Assembly: GCA_033762735.1 (NCBI GenBank)
Contig: JANRLJ010000084.1
Span: 38,234-102,233, forward strand
DNA length: 64,000 nt
Reading direction: 5' to 3'
DNA from: JANRLJ01 sp033762735
Lineage (GTDB): Bacteria > Chloroflexota > Anaerolineae > Aggregatilineales > Phototrophicaceae
Part shown: one piece after another, positions 44,550 to 55,028 of the stretch
Numbering within the stretch: position 1 is the stretch's first letter
Layout of the letters: every line of letters begins with the position of its first letter
Position numbers and translations under genes: made by a program
Notes under the pieces: generated by a model
Seen by the model: only the letters and a program-made list of their open reading frames with translations
The model's database searches: none
Told to the model about the DNA's origin: nothing

Positions 44550-44912
44550 TCACTCCTGCGTTTCTTTAGCAAGCACTTCATCAATTGCTTGACTTACTTC
44601 ATTATTGGAATAGTAAGCTTTAGCATTTTCGATCACACGTCTGAGTACAGCAAGTCCAACTGGTGTCATCTTTGTTCGATCAACAATTAAATAGCGATTT
44701 AAATCATCAGCTGATATGTCTTTAAGTAATTGACCTATTGCTGCATTCATAAATGGAGACGCGAAAATACGCACTCCAGAGAAGTCCAACTCTACTGTAT
44801 CTTTTACACTAATTTTTGGATAAATTAAATTGTACAATTTCTGACCGTCATCAAGTGTAATGCAATTCTCACCGACGAGTTGGATCACATGTATGATAGT
44901 CTTTGGGGACAT
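44550..44912 (-). CDS. STAS-like (DUF4325) protein
   Basis: The 120-residue product is a STAS-like alpha/beta domain: VELDFSGVRIFASPFMNAAI, then IGQLLKDISADDLNRYLIVD and MTPVGLAVLRRVIENAKAYY. DUF4325 proteins are typically encoded beside GHKL-type ATPase proteins. STAS domains in anti-sigma antagonists are regulated by GHKL kinases such as SpoIIAB or RsbW. That suggests a partner-switching pair with the neighbouring ATPase, but the phosphorylation site is not identified. It is AT-rich, like its neighbours. Confidence 0.8.
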   Translation of the reverse strand: MSPKTIIHVIQLVGENCITLDDGQKLYNLIYPKISVKDTVELDFSGVRIFASPFMNAAIGQLLKDISADDLNRYLIVDRTKMTPVGLAVLRRVIENAKAYYSNNEVSQAIDEVLAKETQE

Positions 44913-44936
44913 AATTTGGTTTCTCCCTAGAAAACA

Positions 44937-45842
44937 TTAGAATAGTGGGCTATCGTCTGATTGCTTTAAAACTTCCTCTAATGAGTAATGGTGTTGATCG
45001 CACTTTAGGGTCACTTGAATAACAGTTCCACCAAAAGTTTTTTGACGATCAATTATCTGTTCGCCAGACCGGTCTACTTTAATATATCCGTTTTCACTAT
45101 ATATTTCTAGCTTTCCGTTGTTCTGCTGGATAAATTGTTTCAACTGTTTCAAGCCAAGTCCTCTACTAATTACTCCCTTTTTAGTAGTGTTACCAGGTTG
45201 AAATGCCCACCTAAGAGCCTCAGAGGCTTTGATATTAGGTTTATTGAGGAACGTTCGAACATTGTGAGGTATACCAACGCCAAAATCTACTAAAGTGATA
45301 TCCAAATCTCTATTGTTAGGGAAATGTTGTCCACAACTAGTTACTCCAACAGGAGAGGAAGCATGGTCAAAAACATTTATGTATACCTCTAATATAGTCG
45401 AAACAATTACATCTTTAAGTAGAGGATCGAGATCGATTCGAAGTTCATTTAGCCACAGTTCTCTAAGATAAAACGCAAAGTCATTAGTATCTATAGTTGT
45501 ATCGATTCTAAATGGAACAGCTGTATCCTTTATTACTCGATTATTACTACCAATTTTAAAAGCATTTAGAAAACCATTTTTATCTATATGTTGCCGTACT
45601 TGGGAAGACATACCTTCAAGAAGATAATAAACTTGGTTCCCTTTGTTTTGGGCTAACGTGGTCAAACCACCAATGAATGCAATTGCATTTTGTGCTAGAA
45701 AATGACAGTTATTAAAATCAAACACTATATCATAAGAAGATGTACGAACTGTGTGAGACATATCAAAAAGTCGATCAAAGTCGTTTGGGTAGTCATTTAA
45801 ACGACCGTGAACGGGAATTACTGTGTTTTGAGATGTATTCAT
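44937..45842 (-). CDS. STAS-like/GHKL ATPase protein
   Basis: The 301-residue product has a STAS-like N-terminal part (residues 34-60, IVFDFNNCHFLAQNAIAFIG) and a C-terminal GHKL ATPase domain. The N-box is LEVYINVFDHA (E152, N156, H160), the G1 box VDFGVGIP (185-192) and the G2 box SRGLGLKQL (226-234). These are the ATP-binding motifs of histidine-kinase-like ATPases. No phosphoacceptor histidine domain or membrane segment is present. The ATG at 45842 has AAAGG nine bases upstream; an earlier start at 45863 is less likely. It heads the three-gene AT-rich cassette. Confidence 0.84.
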   Translation of the reverse strand: MNTSQNTVIPVHGRLNDYPNDFDRLFDMSHTVRTSSYDIVFDFNNCHFLAQNAIAFIGGLTTLAQNKGNQVYYLLEGMSSQVRQHIDKNGFLNAFKIGSNNRVIKDTAVPFRIDTTIDTNDFAFYLRELWLNELRIDLDPLLKDVIVSTILEVYINVFDHASSPVGVTSCGQHFPNNRDLDITLVDFGVGIPHNVRTFLNKPNIKASEALRWAFQPGNTTKKGVISRGLGLKQLKQFIQQNNGKLEIYSENGYIKVDRSGEQIIDRQKTFGGTVIQVTLKCDQHHYSLEEVLKQSDDSPLF

Positions 45843-45970
45843 TCGTTTTACCTTTCTCAACAATTATAGAACTTATTTTCTAAAATTGCAAGAACGAGTT
45901 ACGTTTTTACTGATAAAAGTATACACAATTATGACTGCTGTAGACGAGTTAATCACTTAAAGATTGAATA

Positions 45971-46000
45971 AAAAAACCGCCAGCGGGTGTGCTGACGGTT
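45971..46000. repeat. 30-bp direct repeat, right copy (lon terminator)
   Basis: It is identical to 43815-43844. On the minus strand it forms the same hairpin plus T-run 28 bases after the lon stop, so this copy is the native lon terminator. It marks the right edge of the AT-rich cassette. Confidence 0.9.
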
Positions 46001-46028
46001 TTTCGATTCAATCTGACTGATTCAGGCA

Positions 46029-48464
<2,436 letters not shown>

Positions 48465-48789
48465 TCAGTTGCTCCTCGTTACGGTAAAAGGGATACCACG
48501 TTTGACAGTGCTATCCCGCTTGATTTCAAGGATAGTTCATGCCTGTAGGAACCATATCAGTTGAACGTCAGCGCGGTATTAGAAAAGCCCCGCCCGAACG
48601 GGTGGGTGTAAAAGAGGGAGCAACAAGTGATGAGTAACGAGTCGAAAGTACCGAGTGGTGAGTGCTGAGTGTGTTGTATCTCTGAGTTCTCCGCGCCTCT
48701 GCGGTTCAAGCTTTTTCTTTTTCCCCTCAGTTGTCCGATTCGCAAATTTGTGCTACGGTGAAAGGGTTTAGCCTGCGAGGAAATGCCCG
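48465..48789. other. Divergent intergenic region with heptamer repeat
   Basis: This 325-bp gap between lon and the polymerase gene has no supported gene. It contains a seven-unit heptamer repeat (48622-48670) and the lon upstream region. Confidence 0.6.
48622..48670 (+). repeat. Heptamer tandem repeat, seven units
   Basis: The units read AACAAGT, GATGAGT, AACGAGT, CGAAAGT, ACCGAGT, GGTGAGT, GCTGAGT, all ending AGT. The same unit set appears on the minus strand at 22656-22690 and in shorter form at 5521-5541. Confidence 0.88.
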
Positions 48790-50658
48790 GTGCAGCTTGC
48801 CCTTTTCCCCGAAACGCATACTCCGGATTCCGATGCCCTTGAGCGCTGCCTGAAAGCAGAGGTTCTCGCCGTTGACGTGGAAACCGAGACGCGCTGGCCG
48901 GGGCATGGGCCGCGCCTGGATTATGGCCTGAGCTACCCTGCCGCTGTGACCGTGATCGGGCTGGCGTGGCAGGACGCTGGGACGCTGCAATCCACCGCCC
49001 TCGCCGCGCCGTTCGATGCGTCGGCCTGCGATTTTCTGGTGAAGCTGTTTCAGAAAGTGTCCTGCCTGATCGCGCACAACGCCGTGTTTGATCTGCGCCA
49101 GCTCAGCCGCCTCACCAATGGGCTGATTCCCACCCACATCTGGGACACGCAGACGATGGCCCGGCTGCTCTCACCGCGCGTGGATGCCCGCTACAGCCTG
49201 ATCGGGGTGGCGCAGATGCTCGGTCTGCCCATCCCAGAGCGCCAGCAGTCGCTTAAAGGGCAGCGCGGCAAGCTGCATCTGCTCCCGCTCGATCTGGTGG
49301 TGCAGTACGCGCAGGATGACGCGAAGCTGGCCTATGAGATTTATCTGCGACAGCGGCAGCTTCCGCACGATGCCGACCTGGTCGATTGGGAATGCCGCGC
49401 CGTCTACGAATACGCGCTGATGTCGGTGCGCGGGATGCGGCTGAATGCGTCCTTTGTCGAGCGTCGCCTGGAGGAACTCCGTCAGCAGCGGGCGGTGGTG
49501 GCCGAACGGCTGCGCAAGGACGGGCTGAAATCGCCGCGTAACGCCAAAGCACGGGCGCAGTATCTCTATCAGACCAAAGGGCTTCCGCTCCCCGAATGGC
49601 CGGGGCAGCGCCGCTTCTTCACCTGGGCAGGACGCAAGCGGCTGGGCGCGACTCCCGACTCGCCCGTGACCTTCGCCGACCTCAGCACCAATTCGTATGT
49701 CATCGAAACCTATCTTGAAGCAGAGAATGCTCATGCGCCCGCGCTGCGCGATCTCGCCGCCTTTCAGGAGGTCGATTGGCTGATCTCCACGCTGGAAGGC
49801 CTGCTGGAACATGCGGTCGTGGATGGTCGTCTGCACAGCCTCATCACTATCGCGATTGAAACCGGGCGGCGCGCGTCCAGCAATCCCCACATGCAAAACT
49901 GGAAAATGCCGGAAATGGCCGGGGTCGCGGTCGGGGATGATGGCTTCACGCTGGTGGAGATCGACTTTCGCAATGCCGAAAACATCATGGCGGCGCTCAT
50001 CAGCAGCGATAACAGTCTCGCGGCGGCCTGCGCTACACCGGATTTCCATAGCGCGATGGCCGCCGAGTATTTCGGTGAGGCCTGGGACGAAGCGGACGCG
50101 GAAACGCGCAAGCGGCTGCGCACATGGTCGAAGAAGATCACCTACGGCACCAATTACGGCATGGGGGCGGATGCGCTGGGGCGAAGTCTGGGTGTGTCTC
50201 AGGACGAAGCGCGGCGCTGGATCCGTGCGAAAGACCGGGCGTTCCCGGCGGTGACTCGCGCCCGCGCCGCCGCTCAGCGCCAGGTGGAACAGACCCACTT
50301 GCTGCATCTGTGGACGGGGCGGCCTGTCGCGGTGCCAACGCCGTTTGTAGCCTGGAATTATCTGTGCCAGGGCGGCGTGAGCGAGGTCGTTAAGCGGGCG
50401 ATTGTGGTCACGGCGGAGACCTACCGCGAGCGGGGGATGCGCTCACGGGTGGCGCTGGATATGCACGACGCGCTGATTCTGGAAGTGGCGCACGACGAAT
50501 GGGACGAGGCGATCAACCTTGCCAGCCAGATCATGAGCAGCGTTACCCCCGCCAGCCTGACCGAGCGCACCACGCCGCCCATCCGCTGGACAGCGCAGCC
50601 CAACCTGCGCGAGAATCAGCAAAAATGGGGCGCGGAACAGTGGCACCCCGGCGGTTGA
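48790..50658 (+). CDS. Family A DNA polymerase with 3'-5' exonuclease domain
   Basis: The 622-residue product has a DnaQ-like exonuclease part (LAVDVETETR; LIAHNAVFDLRQL; YAQDDAKLAYEIY as Exo I, II, III) and a PolA-type polymerase part. There is no 5' nuclease domain. Motif A reads VEIDFRNAEN (Asp and Glu kept, the usual YSQI core changed). Motif B is TWSKKITYGTNYGMG. Motif C is DMHDALILEV (HDA instead of HDE). This layout is typical of phage or plasmid-like polymerases rather than the housekeeping PolI. The start is GTG 48790 after GAGGAAA. No other phage genes are nearby. Confidence 0.87.
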   Translation: MQLALFPETHTPDSDALERCLKAEVLAVDVETETRWPGHGPRLDYGLSYPAAVTVIGLAWQDAGTLQSTALAAPFDASACDFLVKLFQKVSCLIAHNAVFDLRQLSRLTNGLIPTHIWDTQTMARLLSPRVDARYSLIGVAQMLGLPIPERQQSLKGQRGKLHLLPLDLVVQYAQDDAKLAYEIYLRQRQLPHDADLVDWECRAVYEYALMSVRGMRLNASFVERRLEELRQQRAVVAERLRKDGLKSPRNAKARAQYLYQTKGLPLPEWPGQRRFFTWAGRKRLGATPDSPVTFADLSTNSYVIETYLEAENAHAPALRDLAAFQEVDWLISTLEGLLEHAVVDGRLHSLITIAIETGRRASSNPHMQNWKMPEMAGVAVGDDGFTLVEIDFRNAENIMAALISSDNSLAAACATPDFHSAMAAEYFGEAWDEADAETRKRLRTWSKKITYGTNYGMGADALGRSLGVSQDEARRWIRAKDRAFPAVTRARAAAQRQVEQTHLLHLWTGRPVAVPTPFVAWNYLCQGGVSEVVKRAIVVTAETYRERGMRSRVALDMHDALILEVAHDEWDEAINLASQIMSSVTPASLTERTTPPIRWTAQPNLRENQQKWGAEQWHPGG

Positions 50659-50735
50659 TCCGCTTGTAGCCGCTTGCCGCTTGGACTATCCTTAACCATA
50701 ATCATCAACATCAAAACTGAAACTGGATTGTCATC

Positions 50736-51860
50736 ATGGGACTGGATGATTTGCGTTCATGGGTTCAACAGCGGCTCGGCGGGCTGCCTGCGGGCAGCGT
50801 TGTCCCGCTGATGCTTGCGCCGGGGCTGGCGCTGCTGGGGGTGTTCGTGCTGTTCCCGGTAGGGAAAGCGGTCGCGCTGGCGGCGTGGATTCTGCTGCTG
50901 CTCGGTACGCTGGTGCTGTGGCTGGAACATTCGGTAAAGCCGCGCTCTGCCTCTCCCCTCTCCACCCAGCAGATGATGACGCTGGAAGAAATCGAAGACC
51001 TGTCCACGCGCATCCACGTCACGGCGGATGGGGTGGTACGCACCGCACAGGCCATCAATGAAGTGACGGCGCAGCAGTCCACCGCCGCGCACGAACAGGC
51101 CGAAGTCATCCACATGACCAACGAGATGATGGACGAGTTCGTGGAGATGACCAGCAAGGTCAGCGATCAGGTACGCATGATGACGCAGACGGCGCAGCAG
51201 GTGGCCGAAATCTCCGAAGATGGGCAGGTCGCTATTCAGCAGGCGATTCAGGGCATGGCGCAGATTCGGCGGCAGGTATCGGCGATTGCAACCACCATCA
51301 CCCGGCTGGCACAGCTCACCCGCCGCATTGACGAGATTATCACGTCTGTGAGCGAGGTCGCCACGCAGTCGAACCTGCTGGCGCTGAATGCCTCCATCGA
51401 AGCTGCCCGCGCAGGCACACAGGGACGCGGCTTCGCGGTGGTGGCTGATGAAGTGCGCTCACTGGCACAGCAGTCCAGCGGGGCATCGCGCCAGGTGCGG
51501 CAAATTCTGGCAGAGATCCAGAGCGCGGTGAAGGAGACGATTCAGGCCATCGAGATCGGGATGCAGGGCGTGGAATCGGGGCTGAATATGACTCAGCAGG
51601 CCGATCACGTCATGCAGCAGTTGGTGGAGAGCGTGTCGTCCTCCAATCGGGCGGTGCGGGCGATTTACGACATTATCCGCCAGCAGGCCGATGGGCTGGA
51701 TGGCATCGCGATTCACATGGAGCGCATCAGCCGCATCAACCAGCAGAATCTCACCAGCACACGCCTGGTGGAAACCGTGACGACCAATCTCAACCGCCTG
51801 GCCGACGAGTTGCAGCAGTCGCTCCAGTTGGGTCAGGAAGTCGGGACGCTCGTCAAATGA
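50736..51860 (+). CDS. Methyl-accepting chemotaxis protein without a sensor domain
   Basis: The 374-residue product has two closely spaced membrane segments in residues 22-68 (LMLAPGLALLGVFVLFPVG, then AAWILLLLGTLVLWL) with no periplasmic domain between them. A long signalling coil follows with the MCP tip EVATQSNLLALNASIEAARA (residues about 203-222), then GFAVVADEVRSLAQQSS. No HAMP domain is evident. It would report membrane or cytoplasmic state to CheA. No che genes are in the window; the nearby archaellum is a plausible output. It overlaps the next gene by four bases. Confidence 0.88.
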   Translation: MGLDDLRSWVQQRLGGLPAGSVVPLMLAPGLALLGVFVLFPVGKAVALAAWILLLLGTLVLWLEHSVKPRSASPLSTQQMMTLEEIEDLSTRIHVTADGVVRTAQAINEVTAQQSTAAHEQAEVIHMTNEMMDEFVEMTSKVSDQVRMMTQTAQQVAEISEDGQVAIQQAIQGMAQIRRQVSAIATTITRLAQLTRRIDEIITSVSEVATQSNLLALNASIEAARAGTQGRGFAVVADEVRSLAQQSSGASRQVRQILAEIQSAVKETIQAIEIGMQGVESGLNMTQQADHVMQQLVESVSSSNRAVRAIYDIIRQQADGLDGIAIHMERISRINQQNLTSTRLVETVTTNLNRLADELQQSLQLGQEVGTLVK

Positions 51861-52510
51861 CAGTTTTCACAGGAAAGACTTTAACTTTCCCCCAAAAACT
51901 GATTTTTCCCATAACCTGGATCATCATTACGGTTGGCCTGGTTTTGGCCGTGAAGTGGGTTTTCACATTCTGGGTATCCTTCCATATCACGGTAGTCGTC
52001 GTCATCGTGCTGTTTGTCGCAACGACTGTATACCGTCCCTGGAAAAGCTATACGAAAAAATCGACCTATCTCATCCTGGTATTGTTTCTTTCAGTCACGC
52101 CGCCTGCACTTGCTTTCGCTGGCGAATCCGCCATCGAACGTGCGGTGTGTCTGCTGCATGGAGTGAGCAGTTTTCACCACTTCATCACAACGCCTGTCAA
52201 TCAAAGCGTAAGCGTATGTGGTTACATAGACGGATGCAGTTCTGCTTACTTTGGAGAGGAGCAGCATGTCTGGGAAGTGTGTCGATTTGTCGATGTCACC
52301 AACCCTGACCAATCCGTGTTGGTTTATACCGTTGACATCACGATTAATATAGATAACCAATTTGTTTTCACATCGTTAACCGTTTATCCCAAAGGTACGT
52401 TGCTGGCAGGGCGAGGAAAGCTGGTTGGGTCATTAAATTGGGGAATCTGCACCGTTGATGCTTTCTGTCATGAAGAAACACTGCCCATCGCGGCAATCGT
52501 GCTGAATTAG
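51857..52510 (+). CDS. Hypothetical membrane/exported protein coupled to the chemoreceptor
   Basis: The 217-residue product has two or three hydrophobic segments at the N-terminus (LIFPITWIIITVGLVLAVKW; HITVVVVIVLFVATTV; TYLILVLFLSVTPPALAFAG). An external domain with several Cys residues follows (VCGYIDGCSSAYF, WGICTVDAFCHEE). The start overlaps the MCP stop (ATGA), so the two are co-translated. It could be a partner of the chemoreceptor. No family is recognised. Confidence 0.72.
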   Translation: MTVFTGKTLTFPQKLIFPITWIIITVGLVLAVKWVFTFWVSFHITVVVVIVLFVATTVYRPWKSYTKKSTYLILVLFLSVTPPALAFAGESAIERAVCLLHGVSSFHHFITTPVNQSVSVCGYIDGCSSAYFGEEQHVWEVCRFVDVTNPDQSVLVYTVDITINIDNQFVFTSLTVYPKGTLLAGRGKLVGSLNWGICTVDAFCHEETLPIAAIVLN

Positions 52511-52584
52511 TACATCAACCACATGAGAAGGCACGGGAGGGTATGCCGCCTAGCGGTCTTAGTCTTCTCCAAAATCAATTGCTT

Positions 52585-52890
52585 CTACCGCCCCCGCAGC
52601 AGCCGCAGCGGGAACAGCAGAATACGCTTCCACAGCGGCATCGGGTCGTCTTCGCCGCGCACCCAGACGGTTTTCACCAGCCACTTTTTCTCGTCCGTCT
52701 CGTAGTGGGCCACGACGTGCACCGGGCGCCGCTGAATCGTCTTGATGAATTTGGTGTCGCCGTCGGCTTCTTTCTCCCGTGCATCCGGCGCCTGCACTGC
52801 ACTGGCGATCATCGCCTGCGAGATGCGCCGCAGCCGCATTCGTTCGAGCGCGTGGTCGGTGAAGATCAGGTTTTTGTAGGTTCGGCTCAT
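52585..52890 (-). CDS. DUF4258-like small protein
   Basis: The 101-residue product reads MSRTYKNLIFTDHALERMRL at the start, then SQAMIASAVQAPDAREKEAD and VHVVAHYETDEKKWLVKTVW. This is the pattern of DUF4258 proteins, some of which are toxin-like. The ATG at 52890 gives this N-terminus; the frame is open to 53097 but that overlaps rfbC. No partner antitoxin is visible. Confidence 0.68.
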   Translation of the reverse strand: MSRTYKNLIFTDHALERMRLRRISQAMIASAVQAPDAREKEADGDTKFIKTIQRRPVHVVAHYETDEKKWLVKTVWVRGEDDPMPLWKRILLFPLRLLRGR

Positions 52891-52926
52891 GATGGTATCG
52901 TTCGTGCGTGTTTTTAAGAGGACGGT

Positions 52927-52951
52927 AGGGGCGACTCGGCGAGTCGCCCTT
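52927..52951. repeat. Palindromic intergenic element (GGGCGACTCG type)
   Basis: GGGCGACTCG-G-CGAGTCGCCC (stems 52929-52938 and 52940-52949) is flanked by GTAG and TTAC. It lies between two minus-strand genes. Confidence 0.78.
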
Positions 52952-52960
52952 ACAAGTCGC

Positions 52961-53527
52961 CTATCTGGGTAAATGATTAGGCGCGATGGCGCTGAGCGGC
53001 GGATTGGCGAGATCACGGGGGGAGAGCTTCGCCTCAGCTTCGTGAATACCCCAGTCAAGGCCGATCTGCGGGTCGTTCCAGGCGATTCCAAACTCATCCT
53101 TGCCGCCGTCGTAGTAGTTGTTCACCAGGTACATCAGGGTGCAGTCGGTCAGCGCGGCGAAACCATGTGCGACTCCCACCGGGATAAACAGGCCGACGTT
53201 GTTGCCCTCGCCGATTTCGAGCGTGGACGCCGCGAGATACGTCGGTGAGTTCGGACGCAGATCGACCAGACCAGCGCGTACCCGTCCCTGGGTCACGTAC
53301 CAGTAATCCACCTGGTGATGATGATAATGCAGCCCGCGCACCACCCCGGCGCGGCTGTCTGAGCGGTTCGTCTGGATTTTCGTCCAATCGACTTCCGGGA
53401 ACCACTCGCGCCGGAAGGTTTCCATAAAACGCCCGCGTTCGTCCTCGAAGACGCGAATTTCAGCAATAAAGACCCCCTGGATCGTTTCCAGTGGACGGAC
53501 GGGAGCAGCGGTGTTGACCTGTGCCAT
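52961..53527 (-). CDS. rfbC: dTDP-4-dehydrorhamnose 3,5-epimerase
   Basis: RmlC converts dTDP-4-keto-6-deoxyglucose to the L-lyxo isomer in dTDP-rhamnose synthesis. The 188-residue product has the cupin core DERGRFMETFRREWFPEVDW, GVVRGLHYHHHQVDYWYVTQ (with the catalytic His in RGLHY) and IPVGVAHGFAALTDCTLMYL. The rest of the rml pathway is not in the window. The gene starts 30 bases after an SDR gene, in the same orientation. Confidence 0.9.
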   Translation of the reverse strand: MAQVNTAAPVRPLETIQGVFIAEIRVFEDERGRFMETFRREWFPEVDWTKIQTNRSDSRAGVVRGLHYHHHQVDYWYVTQGRVRAGLVDLRPNSPTYLAASTLEIGEGNNVGLFIPVGVAHGFAALTDCTLMYLVNNYYDGGKDEFGIAWNDPQIGLDWGIHEAEAKLSPRDLANPPLSAIAPNHLPR

Positions 53528-53557
53528 GCGTTAGCCTCGTGTGGGAAGAACAGCGGC

Positions 53558-54352
53558 CTATTGTACACCGCCGCCCGCGTTGCGCCATGTCCGGCGCATC
53601 AGGGCATGGGCAGACCACGCCGCATAGCGCGTCAGCCAGTGGACGACGCGCACCCGCCACGTGGGATAGATCATGAAGTCGCGCCGCCGCAGACCCCGCA
53701 GAATGGCCTTTGCGATCAGGTCTGCCGACGAGGTTTCCATCAGGGGAGACTTGCTGCTCATCAGGTGCGCGTTCTCTCGCACTTCCTTAGAAAGCATGGG
53801 CGTATCCACCAGATTTGGCGTGACCACGCCGACATGCACCCCGGCGCTTTCCACTTCGATGCGAATTGCCTGCGCGAAGTTGAGCACCCCCGCTTTGGTA
53901 GCGGCGTAAGAGGCATATTCCGGCGGGCCATAAAAGCCCGACACCGACCCCATCATCACCAGCGACCCTTTCGACTCGCGCAGGAAGGGCAGGGCGGCAT
54001 GGGCGACGGCCAGCGTTCCGCCCAGGTTGACCTCCACCATCCGCTGATGGCGTTCGCGGTCGATCTGCTCGAACAGCCCGGTATGCAGAATGCCCGCGCA
54101 GTGGATGACGCCGTCCAGTCCGCCCATCTCCTCGCGCACCTGGCGCATGGCGGGTTCGACTTCGTGCCGTGTTACGTCTACCCAGGCGGGGAAGGCCACC
54201 AGCTCCCCCGCCGCTTCTTCCAGCGCGGGCGCGTTCACATCCCATAACGCGAGCTGCGCTCCTCGCTTAAAGAGCGCCTGTGCTGTTGCCAGCCCGATTC
54301 CGCTGGCACCCCCCGTCACCAGATATTTTTTCCCGGCGAAACGATCCGCCAT
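53558..54352 (-). CDS. Short-chain dehydrogenase/reductase
   Basis: The 264-residue product has the SDR cofactor motif VTGGASGIGLATAQALF near residue 13, the NAG-like VIHCAGILH, and the catalytic Ser (MMGSVSGFYG) and Tyr-x3-Lys (YASYAATKAG). An N-terminal cofactor Asp (LWDVNAP) suggests NAD(H) preference. The C-terminus is long and basic. The substrate is unknown. It lies upstream of rfbC. Confidence 0.87.
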   Translation of the reverse strand: MADRFAGKKYLVTGGASGIGLATAQALFKRGAQLALWDVNAPALEEAAGELVAFPAWVDVTRHEVEPAMRQVREEMGGLDGVIHCAGILHTGLFEQIDRERHQRMVEVNLGGTLAVAHAALPFLRESKGSLVMMGSVSGFYGPPEYASYAATKAGVLNFAQAIRIEVESAGVHVGVVTPNLVDTPMLSKEVRENAHLMSSKSPLMETSSADLIAKAILRGLRRRDFMIYPTWRVRVVHWLTRYAAWSAHALMRRTWRNAGGGVQ

Positions 54353-54433
54353 TGATTCATTCCCCCAAGCGCCTGCTTCCTGCGCTTTTTAACCGTAAAC
54401 CTGCCGCAGACGTTGCCGAATTGCGGTCCGTCT

Positions 54434-54940
54434 CTACTCGTTTTCTAACCCAAGCCGCAAGAATAACACAGGTTCCTGCCCTTCCCCCAGGTTGAGCATC
54501 AGTGTGTGGCTGTCCACGAACCCCAGGCGGCGGTAGAGCGCCAGCGCACCGGGGTTGCTGAGCGCGACGCCGATTTCCACACACTCGGCTTCCATCTGCT
54601 GCGCCGCCCGCGTCAGATATTGAATGATCGCTGTGCCAAATCCTCTGCCGCGAAAGTCCTCTGCCACGATCAGATCGCTGATCTCGGCACAGCGCGGCCA
54701 CAGCATCACCTGCCCATAGCCCCGCAGCGGCCCCTCCCTGCTGTCCATCACGACCACGCCCAGGCCGCGCCCCTGCCGCCCGACCTGAATGGCGCGGGTA
54801 ATCAGCTGATAGACCGCCGCCGGGGGACGATCCGGCCAGCAGACCGTCTGGATCAGCGTGGCATCAGCGAGCTGCACCGGGCGAATCGTGAAGCGGAGGT
54901 CGGGCGGCTGCAAGGCAAGCCGTGAAGGTTGAGTTTCCAT
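54434..54940 (-). CDS. GNAT-family acetyltransferase
   Basis: The 168-residue product has the GNAT acetyl-CoA motif A: ISDLIVAEDFRGRGFGTAII near residue 93, with R/Q-x-x-G-x-G/A as RGRGFG. The following strand (CVEIGVALSNPGALALYRRL) completes the fold and LGFVDSHTLML is the usual C-terminal element. The N-terminal part is an acceptor-binding region of unknown specificity. The gene stands alone. Confidence 0.86.
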   Translation of the reverse strand: METQPSRLALQPPDLRFTIRPVQLADATLIQTVCWPDRPPAAVYQLITRAIQVGRQGRGLGVVVMDSREGPLRGYGQVMLWPRCAEISDLIVAEDFRGRGFGTAIIQYLTRAAQQMEAECVEIGVALSNPGALALYRRLGFVDSHTLMLNLGEGQEPVLFLRLGLENE

Positions 54941-55028
54941 AACGCTAAATTATAACGCTAAAGCCGCGCGGGAGACTCTTCGCATTATAATGGAGCAAAG
55001 CACTAAAGATGGGTTGTAAGGACACGTT

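Noticed and set aside
43815..46000. CRISPR-like repeat interpretation of the 30-bp copies
   Set aside because: There are only two copies, more than 2 kb apart, and each is a transcription terminator.
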